A stretch of 64,000 nucleotides of DNA from VAZQ01 sp963840535 (lineage in GTDB: Bacteria; Pseudomonadota; Alphaproteobacteria; Rhizobiales; Xanthobacteraceae), in NCBI GenBank assembly GCA_963840535.1, contig CAWIZJ010000040.1:121681-185680 (forward strand), given 5' to 3'. Every line of letters begins with the position of its first letter. The stretch's first letter is position 1. Position numbers and translations under genes: made by a program. The notes beneath the pieces were generated by a model, which did not search any database, was not told the DNA's origin, and saw only the letters and a program-made list of their open reading frames with translations. Shown here piece by piece: positions 58,908-64,000 of this stretch.

Positions 58908-60398
58908 TTGCGCGCTCCCGAAAAAAGCGAGGGCGACGGGCTGCGCCGCCGCTTTTCCGCCCGGCTCGGCCGTCATGTCACGCTCGAAGCGCATGCGAAC
59001 GGAAGTCTTCGCCTGCTTCGATGGCTATTCGGTCGGCTTGGGAACATTCAGCGCCGGCGCGGCGGTCGCGCGCAGGATCTGCGCATGGGTCTGCCGCTTG
59101 CCTCGCTCGCCTCCAGCCCCCGGACCATCGACAAGGAGATTCACCTGCTGGTCCGGCGATTGGCCGGGCACGGTCTTTTGGAATACTGCCTCCAGCGCCG
59201 CAGACGACGAAGACCAGGTCGTCATCGAACCGCAAGTTTCCGATTATTGGCCGACTAACGCCACGGCTCGACGATGCCGACGTTCTCGTCCTGTCGCGGT
59301 TCGCGTACCTGCGACGGCGCGGCAACGACATGGTGCTGGAATCGCCGCGCGCCGGCGCGCTGTTCAGGATTTGCAATCCGAAGATCGCGGCCGCCATCGC
59401 CATGCTGTCCACACCGCAACGATCACGCGGCTGCGCTGGCCCGACGATTTCCCGGGGTTGAGCTTCTCGCCGTGCTGATGGATTGCCAAATCGTTTTCAA
59501 GATCGACGCCGCCCGCGACATCGGGCTGCGGCCGGCCGAGGGTGACGGCAACCTCGTTCTCTGGGACTTTCACGATCTCCTGTTCCACACGCGCAGCACG
59601 GAAGGCCGACACGCAAATCCGGCGGGCCGACTTTATCCGTATGCGGGCGTCAGCCCCCGCCGCCGGCGGTGCGGCCCCGCTGGCCGGAAAGAAAATCGAT
59701 CTGCGCAAGCTTTCGGCCGCCGATCCGGAGCAGTCTCACCGGCCGCAAAGCTCCTGCGAGAACGTCATTCGACACGCAGCTTCGATGACCAGCAACCGAT
59801 CACGCTCCCCGAGCTTTCGCGTTTTCTCGACAGCACCGCGCGTGTCCAGTCGAGATCGAGAAGCAGGGTCGACTGGGCGGCGGAGGCGGTCCGGTGCTCG
59901 CAATCGCCGACCGGCCGTATCCGTCGCATTACGAGCTCGAGCTCTATCTGGCCGTCGACAAATGCGTAGGGCTAGCGCGAGGATTTATCACTACGACGCC
60001 GGTGGACACGCCCTGGTGCCGATCGGCGTCCCCTCCCATGAGCTCGATGTGCTGTTGGCGAGAGCCGACTCGCACTCGGTGTTCCCGCCGCGCCCCAAAT
60101 CCTGGTCACGATCGCTGCGCGCTTTAGCCGAATTTCATGGGCGTACAGCTCGATCGCCTACTCGCTCATACTCAAGGAAGTCGGCGTATTGCTGCAAACG
60201 CTATACCTGATGGCGACCGATATGGGGCTCGGTGGATGTGCGATCGGGATCTTCAATATCGATCTGTTCACGAAGATGACGGGGATCGAATTCCACGTCG
60301 AGGGCCCGGTCGGCCAATTTGCGATGGGCCGGCCCGCGAAACCGAGGCCTCCGACTGACGATTCGATGCTTCGGCGGCCTGGATCACGCTCCGTGTAA
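58908..60398 (+). pseudogene. SagB-type azoline dehydrogenase (many frameshifts)
   Basis: FMN-dependent nitroreductase-fold enzyme that oxidises azolines to azoles. Pieces in alternating frames: RRRFSARLGRHVTLEAHANG, VLVLSRFAYLRRRGNDMVLE, VELLAVLMDCQIVFKIDAAR, NLVLWDFHDLLFHTRSTEGR, LLRERHSTRSFDDQQPITLP (the R-x-S-x-R FMN motif), YPSHYELELYLAVDKCVGLA, and SWAYSSIAYSLILKEVGVLL, LYLMATDMGLGGCAIGIFNI. Total about 490 residues, the length of SagB proteins with an N-terminal domain. In most SagB proteins the catalytic pair is Lys-Tyr (WKY); here it reads WAY. TTG 58908 is a tentative start. At least six frame changes. Confidence 0.75.
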
Positions 60399-61257
60399 CG
60401 ATCGGGAGGCGGCCACTACCCGGGGCGCCTGCGCACGCCGAGCGTGGGTCGGAACGATCCGCGATGCGACGCTTTCGAAGTATCCGATGCCGTCGTGGCT
60501 CCGCGTTCCTTCCAGCGCGAAAACTGCGCCCTGCGGGTCCTCGCAGTGGACGATCCAGCTGCCGCGCAGCACTTCGATCGGGCCGTTGAGGATCTGGCCG
60601 CCGCCAGCCGTCACGCGTCTCACCGCCCCGTCGATGTCGCCGATATTGAAATAGTGAAGCCAGAACGGGGCGGGCACGGTCGGGAGCTTGGTGAACATGC
60701 CGCCGATCGTCTGCCCTCCAGCGGAGAAAAGTTGATACGTGCCCAACGCGCCGAATCGGCGTCCGCATTTTGCCAGCCGAACATCTCGCTGTAGAAAGTG
60801 AACGCCTTCTCCCAATCGGCTGCGATCAGCTCATGCCAGCCGACGCGACCCGGCGTGCCCGGATCGGGGGGCTGCGCCCGGGATCAGCGACTTGAACAAC
60901 GCAAGCATAGCCATTTGCGGGTCAGTGACAATGCAGAAGCGGCAGATGCCGGGAATGTTCGTTGGTGGGCGGGGCGCGGTGCCGCCGAGCTGATGATCCG
61001 GTCCGCGGCAGCATCCACATCGTCGACGCTGACATATCCAATCCAGGTGGGGCGCCGCCCATTTTCCTGGCGTCCTCCGGCAGGTCCATCAGCCCGCTGA
61101 CCGAGGCCCCTCCAGCGGTAAACAGCGTATAGGCCCATGCCGGGCATCGACGCGTCCGGCCGCCCCAGCCCACGACCTTGCCGTAAAAGGCCTTGGCGGC
61201 CTCCATGTCTGTCGTCATCAACTCGTACCAGACGAACCGGCCATGAAAATCGACCAC
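60384..61257 (-). pseudogene. Two-domain VOC family protein (frameshifted)
   Basis: The GTG at 61257 (GGAGAGCAAAC before it) starts VVDFHGRFVWYELMTTDMEA, AKAFYGKVVGWG, a first VOC domain; frame changes then lead through YVSVDDVDAAADRIIS and FCIVTDPQMAMLALFKSL to the second domain: GWHELIAADWEKAFTFYSEM, LGTYQLFSAGGQTIGGMFTK, FWLHYFNIGDIDGAVRRVTA and HCEDPQGAVFALEGTRS. About 275 residues in total, like the CFP-30B-type proteins with two glyoxalase modules. At least three frame changes. The 3' end overlaps the end of the dehydrogenase gene by 15 bases. Divergent from the PadR gene. Confidence 0.75.
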
Positions 61258-61422
61258 GTTTGCTCTCCAGTGCGGGCCTGCAAGGAACGTCGCCACGCCC
61301 TGCATATTCGTCGAGCCTGCGCATCGCAGGCTCAATCGCTGCAGCGTCATGTTGGCGGGTCCGCCGGATCGCGTCAAATTACCTAGCGATTTCAACGTTT
61401 AACCAAGGCACTTGCAGTACAG

Positions 61423-61450
61423 ATACGATTTTGATATATCGTATTATATC
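61423..61450. promoter_or_regulatory. AT-rich overlapping inverted repeats before padR-type gene (candidate operator)
   Basis: ATACGAT (61423-61429) pairs with ATCGTAT (61438-61444), and GATATA (61433-61438) with TATATC (61445-61450). The 28 bases contain hardly any GC in a GC-rich region and lie 25 bases before the start of the PadR gene, in the gap shared with the divergent VOC gene. Confidence 0.6.
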
Positions 61451-61474
61451 TTAGCTCTATCTGAGGATCGCATC

Positions 61475-62044
61475 ATGCTTGAAAACGACAACGAACGTAG
61501 CCGCCGGCGATTCGGCCGAGGCGGGTTTGGATTTGGAAGAAGCGCACATGGCGGCCACCGTCATGGACGAGGTGGCGGCGGACGCCGCGGCCGCATCTTC
61601 GATCAAGGCGAACTCCGCTTGGTCATCCTGCAGCTGATCGCCGAGAAGCCGCGCCATGGCTACGAGATCATCAAGGCGATCGAAGAAAAGCTCGCGGGCT
61701 CATACAGCCCGAGCCCTGGCGTCATCTATCCCACTCTGACCTTGCTCGAAGAACTCGGCTACGCGACGGTAACGGAGAGCGACGGCAAGAAGCTCCACAC
61801 GATCACCGAACAAGGCTCCGCGTACCTGGATGCCAACAGGGCGTCGGTCGATGCCGCCTTCGCGCGCATGGCCGAAGCAAGATCGGCACACGGCGGCGGC
61901 GCAGCGCCGCCGATCATACGCGCCATGGAGAACCTCGGCCTCGCGCTGCGTCTGCGCCTCGTGCGCGGTCCGCTCACCGAAGAGCAAAACCGCGCGATTG
62001 CCGCGGTGATCGATGCCGCAGCCATTGCGGTGGAGCGAAGTTGA
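61475..62044 (+). CDS. PadR-family transcriptional regulator
   Basis: 189 residues from ATG 61475. An Arg/Gly/His-rich N-terminal tail (RRRFGRGGFGFGRSAHGGHR) precedes the PadR winged helix: LVILQLIAEKPRHGYEIIKA, IEEKLAGSYSPSPGVIYPTL, LLEELGYATVTESDGKKLHT, ITEQGSAYL. The C-terminal helices serve dimerisation. The His/Gly-rich tail could bind metal. It is divergent from the VOC gene with a palindromic site between them, so autoregulation and control of that gene are likely. Effector unknown. Confidence 0.9.
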   Translation: MLENDNERSRRRFGRGGFGFGRSAHGGHRHGRGGGGRRGRIFDQGELRLVILQLIAEKPRHGYEIIKAIEEKLAGSYSPSPGVIYPTLTLLEELGYATVTESDGKKLHTITEQGSAYLDANRASVDAAFARMAEARSAHGGGAAPPIIRAMENLGLALRLRLVRGPLTEEQNRAIAAVIDAAAIAVERS

Positions 62045-62330
62045 ACCACAGCTACAGCGGCTCGAGGCGGGCGCCGACCGCGGCAGTTGATGCGGCGCGG
62101 CCTCAAGGAGCAGGTCCAGGCGCCTGAACATTTGCAAGACGGAAGCGACAGGGCCGGATTTGCACCCCATCGGCACCGTCCTCCGACCACATTCCGAGCG
62201 ATGCCGCCGGCGTGTGCTCCAGTCGAGCCATCGAGTTGATGCACGTCGGTGCGTGCAAAGCGCGACCCGCGTTCGGCCGCCGCAGAGCAGGCGGCCGTTG
62301 CGGGCGCTCGCGCGCGCTCTATACAAAACC

Positions 62331-62780
62331 ATGTCCGAGCACAAAGTGAGCTTGAAGTGGGAGCGCGGCGGCGTCGAGTTTTCGTATCAGAAGTATCCGC
62401 GCGATCATACTTGGAGCTTCGACGGCGGCCATACGATGACAGCGACGGCGGCGCCGGCTTATCTCGGCAGTCCGGCCAATGTCGATCCCGAAGAGGCGTT
62501 CGTCGCTTCGCTCTCGAGCTGCCACATGCTCACGTTCCTGGCGATTGCGTGCAAGCAGAGGTTCGTCCTCGATTCGTACCAAGACGAGGCGGTTGGCTAT
62601 TTGGAGAGAAACGCCGACGGCAAATTGGCGATCACGCGGGTCGCGCTGCGCCCGAAGATCGCATGGAGCGGCAATCGAGCACCCAGTGCGGATGAGCTCG
62701 ACAAGATGCACCACGCCGCCCACGAGAGTTGCTTCATTGCCAACTCGGTAAAAACCGAGGTGACGGTGGAGAAACGCTAG
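62331..62780 (+). CDS. OsmC family peroxiredoxin-like protein
   Basis: 149 residues. Both catalytic Cys are present: AFVASLSSCHMLTFLAIACK and AAHESCFIANSVKTEV. Start MSEHKVSLKWERGGVEFSYQ and the stretch SPANVDPEEAFVASLSSCH are typical of the OsmC/Ohr-related branch with a W-x-x-x-R-G-G start. Such proteins reduce organic hydroperoxides with lipoyl or other thiols. ATG at 62331; the 286 bases between it and the PadR stop hold no supported gene. Likely independent unit. Confidence 0.9.
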   Translation: MSEHKVSLKWERGGVEFSYQKYPRDHTWSFDGGHTMTATAAPAYLGSPANVDPEEAFVASLSSCHMLTFLAIACKQRFVLDSYQDEAVGYLERNADGKLAITRVALRPKIAWSGNRAPSADELDKMHHAAHESCFIANSVKTEVTVEKR

Positions 62781-62966
62781 AGGCAGTCGAATCTCGAAGG
62801 TAGCGCACGAGAGCCGTGGTCGCGCTTGCTGGGGTACAAAAAACGGCGTGTGCTCGGCGCCACGCCGCTCCCCCCTCCGACCATTCGGACCGTCGGACAC
62901 GGCCGCAATTTCGAGCGAATCCTCGACATGATGGCGGTCGCAACGGGACCGATCCGGGGAGGGGAC

Positions 62967-63130
62967 TTGCGGCGACGCAATTTCATGACCGGCGCGGCGG
63001 CCGTGCTCGCCGCCGCCGCCATGGCGCGGGCCAAAGTCGGCACGCCTACAGCTTCGACCTCGCGCCCCCGACCACGGGGCGGGAGGCCCTCATCAGGTGG
63101 GGCACCCGCAACGGCAATCGCATGAGTTGA
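62967..63130 (+). pseudogene. Possible TAT-signal remnant
   Basis: TTG 62967 after GGGGAGGGG begins LRRRNFMTGAAAVLAAAAMA, a twin-arginine type signal. The same frame continues as low-complexity text, while the next frame carries HAYSFDLAPPTTGREALIRW, which reads more like protein. Probably the 5' end of a frameshifted and truncated exported protein. The link is weak. Confidence 0.25.
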
Positions 63131-63136
63131 GACTCG

Positions 63137-63744
63137 ATGGTGACGGCAGCATTGGCGACGACCCCGCGTCTCCTCGCCGGCGCCGCGGGCGCGGTCGGGC
63201 TCGTGGTGGTGCTGTGCGGCGCCCCGGCAGCCGCCAATCCGTACGATCCCGAAGGACGGCTCGGCTCGCCGATCGGGAGATTTTTCGGCTCGTTCGGCGC
63301 GCCGAGCGGGCGCGGCATGGTGGGCTTCTCCGGCGGTCACCGGCCCGGCACCATCGTGATCAGCACCAGGGAGCGCCGGCTCTATTACGTGCTCGGCAAT
63401 GGGCAGGCCCTGCAATACGCCATAGGCGTCGGCCGCGTCGGCTACACGTGGAGCGGGGTGACGCGGGTGAGCTCGAAGCGCGAATGGCCGTCGTGGACGC
63501 CGCCGGCGGCCATGCGGCAGCGCCGTCCCGACCTGCCGCGCCACATAGCCGGCGGCGTCGACAACCCGCTGGGCGCGCGCGCCATCTATCTCGGCTCGAC
63601 GCTCTATCGCATCCACGGCTCGAACGAGCCGGAGACGATGGACAAGCGGTGTCGTCGGGCTGCTTCCGCATGACCAACGAGGACGTCATCGATCTCTACA
63701 ACCGCGTGCGCGTCGGCAGCACGGTGGTGGTACAGCATGCGTAA
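63137..63744 (+). CDS. L,D-transpeptidase (YkuD) family protein (one frameshift)
   Basis: About 202 residues. Signal LLAGAAGAVGLVVVLCGAPA, then HRPGTIVISTRERRLYYVLG (YkuD start), AIGVGRVGYTWSGVTRVSSK, and the catalytic half ARAIYLGSTLYRIHGSNEPE, with VSSGCFRMTNEDVIDLYNRV (S-x-G-C-x-R nucleophile Cys). The two halves are in different frames: after 63646 one G is missing (expected AAGGCGGTG). The active-site residues are intact once corrected. YkuD enzymes form 3-3 peptidoglycan cross-links or attach lipoproteins to the wall in the periplasm; several paralogues are usual in this group. Confidence 0.85.
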
Positions 63745-63872
63745 AAAACACAAAAATCCAACCAAACAATATATCTTGTGCTCTTCCCCCCCAACCCAAC
63801 CTCAAAACCCCCCCTGAACTTCCCGCCAACCCTGGATTTTCAAACTTTAGACCAGCGTCGCCGCGGGACCAG
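63745..63872. other. Low-complexity, G-poor spacer
   Basis: Between the transpeptidase and the DUF971 gene. From 63745 to about 63840 the + strand is dominated by A and C, with runs of A, of seven C (twice) and very little G, unlike the rest of the window. No hairpin with T-run or coding potential seen. Confidence 0.55.
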
Positions 63873-64000
63873 CTAGCGCGCGAGCCCCTTGCCCGCCAGC
63901 TCGTCGAGATATTCCTCCCAGTCGGCGGCGCGGTTCGATCCCAGACCGAACAGGTAGTCCCAGCTGTAGATGCCGGTCGAGTGCAGGTCGTCGAACACCA
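63873..64000 (-). CDS. DUF971 (gamma-butyrobetaine hydroxylase-like N-domain) protein, 3' end only
   Basis: The minus-strand frame entering from the right edge reads VFDDLHSTGIYSWDYLFGLG, SNRAADWEEYLDELAGKGLA and R-stop (TAG at 63873-63875). The D-L-H-S-T-G-I-Y-S-W-D-Y motif is the hallmark C-terminus of DUF971 proteins, a zinc-containing fold related to the N-domain of gamma-butyrobetaine hydroxylase and linked in other bacteria to iron-sulfur or molybdenum cofactor genes. Only the last 42 codons lie in the window. Confidence 0.8.
   Translation of the reverse strand, partial: VFDDLHSTGIYSWDYLFGLGSNRAADWEEYLDELAGKGLAR

Overview
The window looks like a chromosomal segment of a high-GC alphaproteobacterium of the Hyphomicrobiales, closest in character to the Bradyrhizobium / Rhodopseudomonas / Xanthobacteraceae group. 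Evidence: a CtrA response regulator with its phosphotransferase ChpT, GAnTC sites upstream of ctrA, an EipA-like DUF1134 protein, a DUF3551 protein, several TctC-type binding proteins, a run of pfam04392-type binding proteins with near-identical twin-arginine signal peptides, and palindromic repeats of the kind common in these genomes. The assignment is inferred from gene content; no rRNA or phylogenetic marker was analysed.

Layout. 1-2.9 kb: branched-chain amino acid type (Liv) ABC transporter with a LivM-LivG fusion. 3-4.7 kb: SAM methyltransferase and family 2 glycosyltransferase. 5-5.7 kb: BrnT/BrnA toxin-antitoxin pair. 6-8.4 kb: decayed membrane protein and two VOC proteins. 8.5-11.1 kb: LysR regulator divergent from a pirin and an isochorismatase-like hydrolase. 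11.2-24.6 kb: plastic region with palindromic repeats, a complete TctCBA system, at least seven whole, chimeric or fragmentary copies of TAT-signal binding proteins, a truncated cytochrome c and an adenylate cyclase. 25-33 kb: aerobic benzoyl-CoA (box) pathway with boxB, boxC, a hydrolase, the regulator boxR with a repeat operator, an aldo/keto reductase and benzoate-CoA ligase. 33-42 kb: M24-fold protein, fumarase, two TctC proteins, an ECF sigma/anti-sigma pair and an aromatic-type FAD monooxygenase. 42-52 kb: housekeeping and cell-cycle genes (fliJ, ctrA, chpT, cysQ, eipA-like, a coiled-coil membrane protein, tRNA-Val) interrupted by a VapBC-type module and pseudogenes. 52-55.7 kb: broken outer-membrane protein, IS256-type remnant and a TPR/O-GlcNAc-transferase-like protein. 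56.1-60.4 kb: a thiazole/oxazole-modified microcin (linear azol(in)e peptide) locus. 60.4-64 kb: VOC protein divergent from a PadR regulator, an OsmC protein, an L,D-transpeptidase and the end of a DUF971 gene.

The most notable system is the RiPP locus: a 161-residue precursor with about 19 cysteines in a Gly/Cys-rich C-terminal core, a fused leader-binding/ThiF-like/YcaO cyclodehydratase and a SagB-type dehydrogenase, all on the + strand, with no transporter or protease visible next to it.

Many conserved genes carry one or more single-base frameshifts (1.77, 9.77, 22.1, 24.4, 38.5, 47.7, 63.6 kb and very densely between 52 and 61 kb). Several are duplications of a single base inside otherwise perfect motifs. 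The sequence alone cannot separate long-read indel errors from true decay; gene calls in those places give the span of the reconstructed reading frame.
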